A DNA stretch of 64,000 nt from Ancylostoma caninum. Its lineage: Eukaryota > Nematoda > Chromadorea > Rhabditida > Ancylostomatidae. The DNA lies in NCBI GenBank assembly GCA_037903475.1, contig JBAJFG010000004.1:1116001-1180000 (forward strand), written 5' to 3'. This document shows positions 47,232-58,562 of this stretch, piece by piece. A program made the position numbers and the translations under genes. The notes beneath the pieces are model-generated. The model worked only from the letters and a program-made list of their open reading frames with translations, searched no databases and was not told the DNA's origin. The number at the start of each line of letters is the position of its first letter. The first letter of the stretch is position 1.

Positions 47232-47913
47232 AAGCCCCACACAGAGTTTTGCCGCCGGGCGAGTCGCCCATGTCGAAGCATACCGGGCTGCTACGCAGGG
47301 GGGTCACTCAGAGTATTTTGCCGTGGCGAGCTCGCCGCGAGCTCGCCCAGCGAGCGGCGACAAGGAATGCCTCGGAGCATTTTTGTCGCGCGCGGCAAAA
47401 CTCGCCGATGGTATTTTTCTTCGTAATTTCGCGAATCTTTTAAACAAATTGCACTTCTCCAGTCACGAACATTTCGTTATGTTTGTTTATGTTTTTAGCG
47501 CTTCTCACTTGACGTTTTCGGTGAGAGCCTACCCGTAAACTAGAACATTTGATGCGGTATCCTTCATGTTATTTTTTGTATTCCTGGTATTTTAGTCATT
47601 GATGACGACGATGTAGCGTAGTTAGTCCTAGAATACGTTCTCTAAGTGGACACCGGATTCAGAATACTAATTTATAGAATACATAGAAGAGGCGTTTCTC
47701 GTTTGTATCGTTCCGTTCTAAAAAGGAATTCTTCAGAAATTCAAAAGAAGTGGAACAATTACTGCGAATATAGAAAAGATACCCTAGTGCTAACCGCCGC
47801 GCTCCCGCCCGACTCTGAGTATCCCGAACGTCGCTGAGCGGCAAAGGCTTGCCACGCCCCCCTCTTGCCGCCCGGCGAGAACTCGCTCGGCGGCAAAACT
47901 CTGAGTGGGGCTT
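47232..47913. mobile_element. Inverted-repeat element with GCCGCCGGGCGAG ends
   Basis: Left AAGCCCCACACAGAGTTTTG plus CCGCC and right GGCGGCAAAACTCTGAGTGG plus GGCTT are reverse complements over ~27 bp. Inner GC-rich blocks (GCGAGCTCGCCGCGAGCTCG) form further hairpins. Its right end abuts the next MITE at 47912, so one inserted at the edge of the other. Confidence 0.6.
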
Positions 47914-48340
47914 AAAGGCAGCACTCACGGAAATTTTTGGGTTGAAGATTTCGCGGTATATCGGGGTTTCCAGGGACAATGAACACATTGACTACGATGA
48001 AGTAGCGTGAAACACGCGAAAAAACACAGAAAATGATGGCGGTATTTCATGTGTGTCCACAGCGCGGACGAGTGTTCCGTGTTGGGTCCCGCCACGGAAC
48101 CCTGCAAATGGTACAAATTTCATAAACACGCCCCGCTGATGCACATGCGCACACCCTCTCAACGGCGTTAGTTGGCGCGACGGAACCCTAATGTCCAGGC
48201 GGCAGATGTGTCCACGGCAGTATCTTCGCAGGTAGGCGGCCATTCATGGTGTTCAACTTACTGTTGCGATTGTCCAGCGGCCGACTACATGGTAAGTGAC
48301 TCATTTCAAAAGAGAAGATTTCCGTGAGTGCTGCCTTTAA
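47912..48340. mobile_element. TTAAAGGCAG MITE, copy 2
   Basis: 429 bp between TTAA duplications. Ends TTAAAGGCAGCACTCACGGA and GATTTCCGTGAGTGCTGCCTTTAA (given here as its last 20: TCCGTGAGTGCTGCCTTTAA). No coding frame. Confidence 0.85.
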
Positions 48341-48412
48341 GCAGATCCTATGGTGAAACAGCATGAAACACAAGACAAACCCGCGAAATCTATTCGTTGT
48401 TTTCCGCATATC

Positions 48413-48640
48413 TACTCAGACACTTGGCGCGACCGGGCGCTCGCCGGCGTAGCGCCCGGCCACGCCAGATCTGAAGAGAGAGCACATTTCAAGGAGAGGG
48501 TCTAGACGGTCCTGTCGTAGCGGCCGCAAAATCGCTGCGGGACCACTGTCTAGACCCTCTCCTTGGAGCGTGCTCCCTGCGCGGCCGGGCGTTCACCGGC
48601 CAAGCGCCCGGCCGCATCAAGTATCTGAGTAATCGCGCTC
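48413..48640. repeat. GC-rich nested hairpin
   Basis: Arms around ~48530: GAGAGGGTCTAGACGGTCCT faces ACTGTCTAGACCCTCTCCTT, and outward GGCCGGGCGTTCACCGGCC and CGGGCGCTCGCCGGCG form secondary stems. ACTCAGA and TCTGAGT mark the outer ends. Confidence 0.65.
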
Positions 48641-49326
48641 TCCCTGATATTCGTTGGTACCGTAACGAGAAGGTCATACATGTGGAGTTGAGCGAGCCTG
48701 AATGAGCTGATGCATCGCCACTACGCGAGCACCTGCAAGGCAGATGGATTCGTTATTTTGTTCGAGTCCCTTCGGAGATATAGTGAAGTAGTTCCAGGGT
48801 GGAGTGCCTCCGCACTGCTCACTCTTTAATATCGTTATCACTGCCATCATAGCCAACCAGCACTTCTAGATATCAACGACGTGACTGACTTGCTAGATAT
48901 AACGATATGGATGGAGGGTGACAGTTGCGGATGGACAGCATCCCAGAACTTACAGAGCGTAAATATTATGTGTTTCATCACTTCTGATACTGTGACAAAG
49001 TTGGTCACATTATCATTTCAACTAAGAGTATGGGACTCAGACGGGTGCCGTTTTCAGGTATTTGTGAGCAATCGGTTGAGAGCGCATGCAGCCGAATAAT
49101 AGAAAAAAAAAGAACGGAGACAACAACTTACATTTGGTCCTACAGAACTTTCACAAAGGTTGTCGTTCTGGTCTTCTTCATCTGATGACAGTAATGCATC
49201 GCAAACAGAGGTCATCTATAAACAAAACACTACCAAAAACATTCTTTTCACACAGTACAAAAAAAGTAGGGAACGATGGACACCGTTGTTTACGGCTGAT
49301 ATTAAGAAGGGAATAAAGCAAAAATG
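48641..49326. other. Spacer downstream of prefoldin 2
   Basis: No supported gene. Contains only short frames and the 3' flank of the prefoldin 2 gene. Confidence 0.5.
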
Positions 49327-49332
49327 TTTATT
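49327..49332 (-). other. Poly(A) signal of prefoldin 2
   Basis: AATAAA on the minus strand, 74 bases beyond the TGA of the prefoldin gene. Confidence 0.65.
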
Positions 49333-49405
49333 AAATGAATAACAATGAAACAAGCATGGGACCAGAAGAAGAAACAAAAACATACAAAAGGAAACCCTGA
49401 AGAGA

Positions 49406-49954
49406 TCAAGATGATGTCGTCTTCCGCTGCTGCTGTTGTATGGCCAGCAGCTGCTTCTCCCTGATCTCCTGGGTCTCTTTCTCCGTGAGAAATCGGATAT
49501 TGTGTTTCTCCTTATGAGCATTCAACTCGTTACCTTTTTCAACTAGTCTTTTATTCAGTTCAGTTGATACAACTCCGAGCTGGAAAGTAGATGATGTGTA
49601 ATACCGGTAGGAACAAGCACAACAAAATGTGAAGGAAGTCACTTACATTAGCTAGATTCTTTTCTAAAACAGGTATTACATCTCTTACGGTATACTCGAC
49701 AAGAGTGTCGCTTATTAGCCGGAAACACTTCTGCTCTCCGTTTAACTCTTTCAGTAGTTCGATCACTCTCCTGGAAAGGGTAAAATGAAGGAAATTCTGA
49801 GGTGTAGGAACGCTGAAGCTTACCCGAACTCTCGCTTTTCTTCCTCAATACGGGTGATCTCCTGGGCGATCTCCTGTTGTTGCTCGCGAAGCCTTTGAAA
49901 AGTTTCAACGATTTTCTTTTGTTCTTCTTGTTCAGCTGGGGTTAAAGTCGACAT
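49406..49954 (-). CDS. pfd-2: Prefoldin subunit 2 (3 exons, 142 aa)
   Basis: Beta-type subunit of the cytosolic prefoldin hexamer, which hands unfolded actin and tubulin to the CCT chaperonin. Exons 49954-49824, 49770-49647 and 49579-49406 join in phase. The protein starts [20 protein letters not shown]; two coiled-coil helices ([19 protein letters not shown] and [20 protein letters not shown]) flank the beta hairpins [16 protein letters not shown]. The block EKHNIRF is shared with human PFDN2, and 142 aa equals the C. elegans length closely. It lies 3.2 kb upstream of DDX49 on the same strand, with only mobile elements between, so an ancestral neighbour or operon relation is possible but not shown. 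A glutamine run (QQQQ) marks the C-terminus. Confidence 0.95.
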
Positions 49955-50203
49955 TTCCTAATTTTTTTTGAACCGGGCTGAAAAACCAACACTTAAAACA
50001 TGCAACAAACAAACAGTGGCATTGCACAGAAATTACAATGAAACCAGCTGAAGAGAAAGGTACTGAATCACAACGACTAGAAAAGTCGATGTGAAACACA
50101 CCACAAGTTTCAAATTTGGGGAAATTGAGAGGGGAAAACACGAGATTTGAGAGGAGTACGCTCAAATGTGCAGCTGCTGAGTTTGGGGCCATTTAAAAGC
50201 ATG

Positions 50204-50477
50204 CAAAACATTGGAAGAGTTTCTAGCAGAAAATATCACCGGACAGACACCTCCTCCTCTCTTTCAAAGTGTGAAAAGAAACTTTTCTCTTCCAAGGCAA
50301 ACTTCAATGAAAATAGGTGGATTCGTCCAAATATTTGCAATTGGAGCAGGTTTTGCAAGTGCTCCGGCAGCTCCGTTTCGATTTCTTCCTCAATCCTTGC
50401 TCTGCGAAGCGTTTCTTGTATATATGCAGTATGTTCATTTGATGAGCTATGATTATTTTGACATCGGTATTATTTGA
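50204..50477 (+). CDS. Weak candidate exon, unknown protein
   Basis: An open frame of ~91 codons ending TGA at 50477 reads TLEEFLAENITGQTPPPLF, then GGFVQIFAIGAGFASAPAAP. It has no in-frame ATG at its start, and the only nearby AG (TTTAAAAG) is a poor acceptor. Composition looks coding-like, but nothing else supports it. It is divergent to prefoldin 2. Confidence 0.2.
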
Positions 50478-53400
50478 ATTGCCTACTGTGTAGGTAAAAT
50501 CGGGGAACTTGCGATGAATTAAAGTCTGGCTGATATATGCAGTGCGAATTTTGTCAGGGTTTCCCTTCGGACGCTCCATGGCAAGGGATTAGGTGGAATT
50601 GGATGCATTGCTGTGTTTTCCCTAATCAAAATGAGTTTGCGGAGAGCAGTCCGCGCATCCTCTTGCACATTTCTGAGACGAGTCATTACGTTGACCTCTC
50701 GTCATGTCTGAGATATTCACGCTGCAGCGGTGGAATAGATTTGTTTTGCTAGAGATGAATGAGATGTTTATTTATTAATACATCACAGTTGATATGCTTG
50801 TTATATACCAGCAACACTTTACAGAACAAAGAAAATAAAACACGGGTAAAGATAGTGTTGAGTGCATGTGTTGGGACACCCGTTTTTTTTTGCAAACATC
50901 CTTTTTCGCATATTCAGTCACTGTTAATTATACACAATTGGTGTAGATGAAACTGACGAATTTGCGGACTCGAGCGTTCGCAACAGCACGACGGCGCCGC
51001 GCGTTGTGGTCTCATCTTGCCCTGCAATTGTGCCTAATCGCAGCGACGTTTAATGATTTTTTAAGTAAATTTGCTCTGTGGCGAGAAGGCAGATTTAATG
51101 GACAAAGTTAGCCATCAGCGCAGGCTAGCAACTCCAGGGCTGAATGTTTGTGTCCGCAAATTCATTAGCTCTATTGACGTTCAGTTTGAACTCCATCAAT
51201 CATAACGCATTCGATCAAACAGCTCCAAAACAAGTCAAAAATATTTAGTCATTAAAGGAAACCATCTTTTTTTCCTCATTTCTTTTATCGATTGTGTTCG
51301 ACTGAAATGATTGCCAAGCGTGTAATCTACTTCGGGAGAAAGAATTCGCCGCTGAAACATTGTTAGTTGAAAATAAAGTATTTCAAAACTCATTCTAAAT
51401 TAGGACAACTTAGAATAAATATTTGAAAACAATAACAAGAGTGAGGGGCTAAAGCTAATACAAATTTCCTTCCTCTTTTAAAAAATGTTCTGAATTTTAT
51501 AAATAATATTTTTATCTATGTTTTACAATATTTTTCTTTTTATTACCTTTTTATTTTTATAAAATGATTTCGAGGGTTTGATTACTTATTCTCGGGAGAC
51601 AGGGGGCATGTCTATAATACATGTCTCATAATAAAAAAAATTTGAAAGAAAAAATTGTCTTAATAAAACAGATAATTATTCCGTCCAAATGGATTGAATG
51701 CCCCTCCTCCTAGCTGCATACTTTCAATCGAGTAGCATAACCATGGAATGTGACAACAAATGAACAAGATCTGGGAGCTAGATGTGGAAAACCAGTGAAG
51801 AAAAATGGATTCAGAAAAAAAAATGTGTTCCATGAGTCATGTAGTGTGAAGACACTATTCACCTCTGATTGAAACTGCCCCACAGAGTTCTAATAGGTGT
51901 CTTGTCATAGGATCGTTTTTGCTTAGAAATTTTTGCCTAGACTACACTCAAAGTAGCTATTTCATGCCCTTACCACGGAAAGCACACTAGCTTTCTACCT
52001 TACCTCCGCTTCCATAGGGATGTGGTAGGATTAGAGTAAGAAGAAGAAAAAAAGAAGAAAAAGTGCCAATTTTGGCAAGGGAAACGGCAATTGTCACTAT
52101 CTCACTTTTTCTATCTAAAAATCCCGGAATTTTCTGACTGATTGATTTAGGAGTTCGTCAGTGTGCTAGATATGGAAATTATATCCCCTTTTTAGCGTTG
52201 CCACACATATTTCAGCTAAGCTGGGGGTAACACCGCTGTCATTACTCTGATTTCCCTGCCGATACTAGCTTTCTATCTCATTCTGTTTACCTCCCCCCCC
52301 CCCCCTTGAAAATTTCCAGCATCTTGCTGTGGCTTTGGTTGAGGTTCTTGCTGCATGAATGTCCATAAGCCCTACCTCGCTTCCATCGATATCAATCAAG
52401 ACCAAACAATCTTGATGTCACTAGAATTCCAAAAATGATGCTGTGCGGTCACCCATCTCGTACGTAACGCATATTTTCTTCTGGTTTTCCTCACAAAGCT
52501 CTCGCCTATGTTTTCTGTTCTCCCAAGTTTTCCCCTTTTTTCGGATCCCTCACCTGCTTTATCATGGTTGTGCTTCTGCACGTTTACAGCTATAGGTTGT
52601 TTATTAAGAATGCGGTTATCAAAGCAGAAGGCAGAATAATGTTCTTAGAAGATGCTCAGCTTCTCTCGTCCTATTTATCTGCATTCGTTGTCGCCTCCGT
52701 TTACGTTCTGTTCTGCTTTGTGAATCTATTCACTATCTCCCTTACCTGTTTTGTAATTGTAAGCACTGCAGCGAAATAACAGTGTGAACTAGTCCGCAAT
52801 CAGCTTTTGCTACACGTGTCAAAGACAATGATCTCAGCTTCCCATCGGGAATCCCATTAATCGATCATTTAAAAAGTTAGGTGAAGGTTCTTGAAGCGTC
52901 CAACTCACATCTTGCATACTACGTTCCTCTTATTTATTAATTCAATACATTGAAAATGGTGCGCCATAAAATTAATACCATAATCGCCTGAAGTTTAGTG
53001 ATTTTACATGAGCAAGGATCTGGCAGATAAACACTAAAACGGTTGGCATTACCCTTCCAAATGGGAGGAACTAGTGGCAGGAATCGTGAAGGAAGAGGGA
53101 CTCGTTTCATGATTGTAGATGGTTGTATATAACTTTTGCAAATATTTTTGACGAGATGTCCATGTGCAACTTGGACGATCCTGTTTTTCCAAATTTCGGA
53201 GTTCGACATGCTTCTGAAGTGCTGATAAAATTATCGTATCCAGAGTACAGCACAGGAGGGTCTTCTTGAAGGCAACCCCAAATTCCCAGTAGTACGTGCT
53301 AGAGCTAGCGGCGAGATTCGGAGCAAATAAAATAGCTGCCATTTAATCTTCTACGTACGAGAATGAATGAGTAAAGCAAGCGAAATAGATTCTGGATAAA

Positions 53401-53609
53401 CGAGCCACTAGTAGTCATATGAGTCGCGCCAGCAATAGGGTTTCCTCAGAACTCCTGCAAATGATAACTCGCTGAATAGTTCTTCACCGCCAAATTAAAC
53501 TGAGTTATCAAATTGCGACAAAAATGCGATCTTATCCATTATCAAAGATTGGCTCGGCGAAACAGCTCATTGACCGCGTTCGGGATTTTCAAGTCGGTCG
53601 AACTATGCG

Positions 53610-53760
53610 AGCCGCTGAGCACAAAAACGTACTTTAAGCTTCGTGAAAACGTCGAAAACCCCATAAGTTACTAGTTTCTTTTTTTCAAAATTCTCGGCCA
53701 GTGAACGAGAAGATGAAGCTTGCGGAGGGTGCGGCATGTTTTTCCGACAGCAGTACTTGC
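53610..53760. repeat. Dispersed repeat C, copy 2
   Basis: Matches 8690-8860 over ~150 bp (GAGCCGCTGAGCACAAAAAC, AAAATTCTCGGCCAGTGAAC, GGAGGGTGCGGCATG). Confidence 0.6.
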
Positions 53761-54551
53761 TCAGTTGATGCTACTATAATTACCCGTGGGTAAAAGCTGG
53801 ATGTAGACAACGTCAATATCACTTATGGGTGAGCATGTTGATGGGTACTAGGCAAGGGGCAAACTTGGGTGTGTTAATACCTTTACCATGACTAATCTCA
53901 GTGAGGCCTTGGGTTCGGTTGCCTCATTGAGATTACCCGTGGTGAACGTGTTAACGTAACCAAATTTACCCTTTGCATGGCACTTATCTCACTATGTTTG
54001 CCCATACATGGCGTTGGTGGGCATGCATAATTGAGATTATCCGTGGTAAACGTGATAACGCGCGTGTTAACGATAGAAAACGCGGAGAGTAAACTTTGCA
54101 TGCAGGCTCTGTTAGGGTCGGCAGAGGTTATAGGCTGCCTTCAACCCAGAAGTATTGATTGGGTTGTCGATATTATTGTTTTTTCGCTATTTTTGGGCGG
54201 GGGTTGATGAGGACATGGTACCTTGGGTTCCCCAACACGCCGAACACGAATATGATAATCGTCTTGCGTAAAATATCGATTTATTGCCTTTATCGATTTT
54301 TTCTACTTTCGCTCGAGGACAGGCTACATAGGACATGTCTACTGTGGTTTTCCAGTGCGCTGAGTAAGAGTCTGATTTTGCATTGAGTATTGATCTTATT
54401 GATTTTTCACTATTCTTGCCCATGGAGCCCAGAAGACATGTCTACTGGGGTTCCTCAATGTGCTGAACAGGAATATGACAATCATTTTGCACTTATACAT
54501 CGACTCACTGATTTTATCTGTTATTTCCCCGCTCTAGAGAGATACGGGTGA

Positions 54552-54553
<2 letters not shown>

Positions 54554-54625
<72 letters not shown>
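54554..54625. repeat. TA microsatellite
   Basis: About 72 bp of uninterrupted TA; continues as 54896-54915 and 55186-55196 between and after two MITEs. Confidence 0.9.
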
Positions 54626-54628
<3 letters not shown>

Positions 54629-54895
54629 TGGCGGACGCAGAAAGTGGGCGGGAGGGGGGGCGTGGGAAGAAAAGTGGGGTCTCCGCCGTTTTGGGGACCC
54701 AGACGGAAAATAAAATTAATAATAATATTAATTATAATAATAAACAATAAATAAAAAATATATTAAAAATAATAATAAAAATAAACAATTAAAAATAAAC
54801 TAACACAAGATTTTTATTTGTATTGTAAAGTAATTTCGAAAATTTGGCGACCCATTCTCGGGGGGCGCCCCCCCGCCCCCCTGCGTCCGCCACTG
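54626..54895 (+). mobile_element. CAGTGGCGGACGCAG MITE, copy 2
   Basis: 270 bp, perfect 15-bp terminal inverted repeats, G-rich shoulder (GTGGGCGGGAGGGGGGGCGT), AT-rich core. Almost identical to copy 3, flanked on both sides by TA repeats. Confidence 0.9.
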
Positions 54896-54915
54896 ATATA
54901 TATATATATATATAT

Positions 54916-55185
54916 CAGTGGCGGACGCAGAAAGTGGGCGGGAGGGGGGGCGTGGGAAGAAAAGTGGGGTCTCCGCCGTTTTGGGGACCCAGACGGAAAA
55001 TAAAATTAATTATAATATTAATTATAATAATAAACAATAAATAAAAAATATATTAAAAATAATAATAAAAATAAACAATTAAAAATAAACTAACACAAGA
55101 TTTTTATTTGTATTGTAAAGTAATTTCGAAAATTTGGCGACCCATTCTCGGGGGGGGGGGCGCGCCCCCCCTGCGTCCGCCACTT
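54916..55185 (+). mobile_element. CAGTGGCGGACGCAG MITE, copy 3
   Basis: 270 bp, same orientation as copy 2, separated from it by 20 bp of TA. The last base of the right repeat is changed (CCACTT for CCACTG). The near identity of copies 2 and 3, including the TA spacer, fits a segmental tandem duplication or two very recent insertions. Confidence 0.9.
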
Positions 55186-55952
55186 ATATATATATACTGC
55201 ATCAACTGAACACGCTAAACACCTGGGTACCAATATGGCAACTACTTTCCATGAAATTGTCATCGAAATAATTTTGCTGATTTCTCGCTTAGGCGTCGCT
55301 AGAAAAGGGTCACTTGAGCTTCGCTAGTATGCTGATCACCAGAACTATGGGAATTTCTACTGAATTTATCACATTAACTCAGCAGTTGGAAATAGTCGGG
55401 GTAATAAAACACCCGGGCGAAGCCCGGTATACCGTCTACTACTTCGTGAAATGCAAGGACAAAAATCGGTGTTGGGTTTAATTCTTTATTCTATAATATT
55501 TTTATATTTTTTCTACAATTCAATCCTGAAATAGATTCCCAAATATCTTGATTTTTGAAATTTTAGCACTCATGGCCTGTAGAGCGCAGTTCTCCTCTTC
55601 CAACTCGCCCCCCCCCCCCCCCCAACAGCTTTTGCGACTGGTGAGCTCAGATGTTCACATGCGAGGACAATAACTAGCCTAAAATGTTTGAGTAATCTCC
55701 TCATAGAGCGCCATTTCAAAAAAAAAACGAGCAAAAGAAAATAAATTAGTCGCAATACATCTTTGCATCTGTCTTTCTTATTGAGCATAGAGCGTTTCCC
55801 GGTAGTGTGACTCAGGAAAAATCGATAGCGAAATGCCATTGCCACTGGAAGCAGCCAAATTTCGAAGAGAATTAATCTTGTCGCCATGCCTCTGCGTTTC
55901 ACTGTCATTCTGTGCACATTTTTCCTAAAAGCGGATTATTTTCACGCTCTCA

Positions 55953-56457
55953 CCGGTTGTAGTGGCAGAAAAAGGCGAAGCGTTCGTTGTTGTAAAGGGG
56001 ATAGGTCGGGGCGTGCGCGGCTGCAGATCGCTCGAGGTTTCCAATGTGTGTTCGGTGCTTCGATGTGTTTTTTGTTAGATCTCTACGAGCTTCGTTCGCG
56101 AGTTCGACATCAGCTGCAACGAGGCTATCTACGAGGCACACATCTTGCACTCTGACTAATTCCAGTGTAACAGTGCCCGTAAGCTATTCGATGCGTTCAA
56201 ATTTGAGTTCCACGTCGCAATTCAATGGCCCCAGTAGAAAAACATAAGCACTTATTGAACAGCGATGCACGCTCGTCGGAAAACGCCTCTCGCCATTCCC
56301 ATCGCTTTTTTATGCCATCATAATCCTCGAATACCGAACTTATTGTCGTGTTTGTAATGTTCCTAACTGGGCAGCTTTCTAGTATTTTACCATATCTCCC
56401 ACACTTTTCCATCGGTCTGCATCTTCGAAGCGGATAGGGGGCAGCGAGGTGTCGCAA
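55953..56457 (-). CDS. Weak candidate two-part coding region
   Basis: Minus-strand open stretches 56457-56197 (MEKCGRYGKILESCPVRNIT onward, rich in charged residues) and 56150-55953 (QDVCLVDSLVAADVELANEA onward) look coding in composition. The natural splice (GAC/GTGGAA to TTAGTCAG) does not join them in frame, so the second would end after about eight codons. No family recognised. It may be a decayed gene or transposon ORF. Confidence 0.2.
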
Positions 56458-57114
56458 ATGCTAGCCGCCTCGTTATGCGCTTCCCTTGCAGGTTGACCTT
56501 TGGTGAGTCGCGCAGCAGACCGCTCCCAACTGTCAGCGATGATACCGCGGCCCGTTATGCGCTTCCTCTCCTTTCCTGTTTTCTTTTCTTAGAGCTCATC
56601 CTGTAGACTTCCAGGCACAGATAAGACTTTCAAGGTTACCTTGTGACACAACTGGACTAGGCGAATAAGCTTCATAAAGAAATGATAGTTCCGTAGTAAC
56701 TTTCCTTGCGAATTCTCATTTTCATTATTTTTTCCAAACCTCTTTTTTTTCTGCACATATTGGTGGATTCATTCCTGAATCTCTAGCTAGAGTTAGCTTT
56801 TCTCCCGTGATGTGAAGAAGAAACGAAAGGGCTTTCCTGTAGATTCAGCCGTGGAGCCATTAAGCTATGGCGTCTCGCTCTCCAACATTTGGCTGACGAA
56901 TCAATTGAAAACAACTGATTTCCAGTATCATCGTCTATATGCCCATTTTTCATTCTCAGCAATCATGTCTTTATTTTACTCATTAATTATGTATTTATTC
57001 ATGTGAATATCACAATGAGGAACTGTCATTAGCGACAACAAGATAAGTGAGTGACGCAACAAAAGTCGACTAATACAAAGCTGTATCAGGGATGATTATC
57101 GCTGCGCCTATTTC

Positions 57115-57585
57115 TTAAAGGCAGCAGGAGCTGAAATTCTCGACTCTGAGCTGATCTGCGGGTGGCGAAGTACAGACTCAGCACATCATAAATGTGAAAC
57201 GAACACAGACAATGATGGCTTACCTGCAGAGAAAATGGAACATTTGTCGCGAACACGCCTGGCCGTGTTCGTGCGCGGACGAGTTTTCCCCGACGCGAAA
57301 GCCATTGCGGCGCGTGGTTTTGGCCGAGTCCCGCCATGAAACCCTGTGAATTGAATGCATTTCGTTTTCCCTTGGCGCCAAACCACGCACCGCAATGGCT
57401 TTTGCGCCGGGGAAAACTCGTCCGCGCGCGAACACGGCCAGGCGTGTTCGCGCCGAATGCTCCATTTTCTCTGCAGGTAAGCCATCATTGTCTGTGTTCG
57501 TTTCACATTTATGATGTGCTGATTCTGTACTTCATCACCCACAGCTCAGCTCGGAGTCGAGGATTTCAGCTCCTGCTGCCTTTAA
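57115..57585. mobile_element. TTAAAGGCAG MITE, copy 3 (full-length hairpin)
   Basis: 471 bp bounded by TTAA. The two halves are reverse complements over about 200 bp each: TTAAAGGCAGCAGGAGCTGA to TTTCAGCTCCTGCTGCCTTTAA (last 20 shown: TCAGCTCCTGCTGCCTTTAA), with GGCGCGTGGTTTTGGC-like blocks facing each other near the centre. This makes open frames on both strands that mirror each other; none is a gene. Confidence 0.9.
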
Positions 57586-58562
57586 GCGTTTGGTTTGGAA
57601 TGCATCTGTTTATGCAGGAGTAAGTATTCGTCACAAAATTTGATAACAAGCTAATCTGGTCTGCAATGCCCAACTAAGTTTAGTCGGAATTACTTTAGAA
57701 CGCCAGAAATAGCCGCACCATCCAAGCAAGTGCCTCTTGGCACTTGCCGTCAGAGCATGAAGAAGCTTCGGAACGCGGGTGTGCTTGCTGCGGAACCGAC
57801 ATGCGGGTAGCTGACGGTTCTATTATTGTGATAAAGCACAGTTGAAAGACTTTGGGTACATGACGTTGAGCCCAGAAAGATTGCATTGTAGGTATAAATT
57901 CCGTCGGGGCACGAATGAACACTTATGTGTAGGTGCAATGATATCAAGCTGAAGTGCTTACAAGAACAAGGTACTTACGAGTGCTTTCGGTCAGTAAAGT
58001 CCTCAACATTTAGTACACATAGAATATCAATATTTTGCTCTTAAATGCTGCTGAATTCTTGGCGAACAACAATGAAGGCAGTTTGTTCAGAAGTTTCGGA
58101 ACACGCCAACAGAAAGGCTCTGATGGGCTGCGCCGAATCTAAGCAAACGGATGTTAAGACTAAATCTACGTCCGCTAAGAGGACGAAAACATCAAAAGTC
58201 GGATGTCTTCAGACTGATCCCTCCACGTAAGATTTTGAAGGCTAAGATTAAATTTGCCTGAACTCTTCTGTAAATTAAGGTCTTCAAACCAAGTTATTTT
58301 AGTCGAACTCTGTAGGGTGGGGGAGATGCTGGATAATTCGGGTCGGTGAATGCCCGATTAAATAGGATTCTTGTGAAAATCCTTAGCACTTTTTCAACTT
58401 TAGTGATATCTTTTTTCAAGTACGGATTCCAGAGCGAGCTGCAGCATTCTAGGATCTAGAGTATGTAGGCGTCATACGAAAGAAAAAGTACCACGGTGTC
58501 GGACGTACGGATGTTTCTAAAATTACAGTAAATTGACTTAATTGCATTGGTTGTTATCAAGT

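Larger units (their letters stand above)
49955..58500. other. Long gene-poor interval
   Basis: No confident gene in 8.5 kb. AT-rich DNA at 51.2-51.7 kb, a poly-C tract at 52287-52299, repeat C copy 2 (53610-53760), TA microsatellites with two MITEs (54554-55196), a poly-C tract at ~55605-55623 and a TTAA MITE (57115-57585). Two weak coding candidates are listed separately (50204-50477 and 55953-56457). Confidence 0.55.

Noticed and set aside
52564..52779. Hydrophobic 71-codon plus-strand frame
   Set aside because: AT/pyrimidine-rich composition explains the hydrophobicity; no partner exons.
57186..57623. Several overlapping open frames on both strands
   Set aside because: They mirror each other because the region is a hairpin MITE; the same peptide strings appear on both arms.
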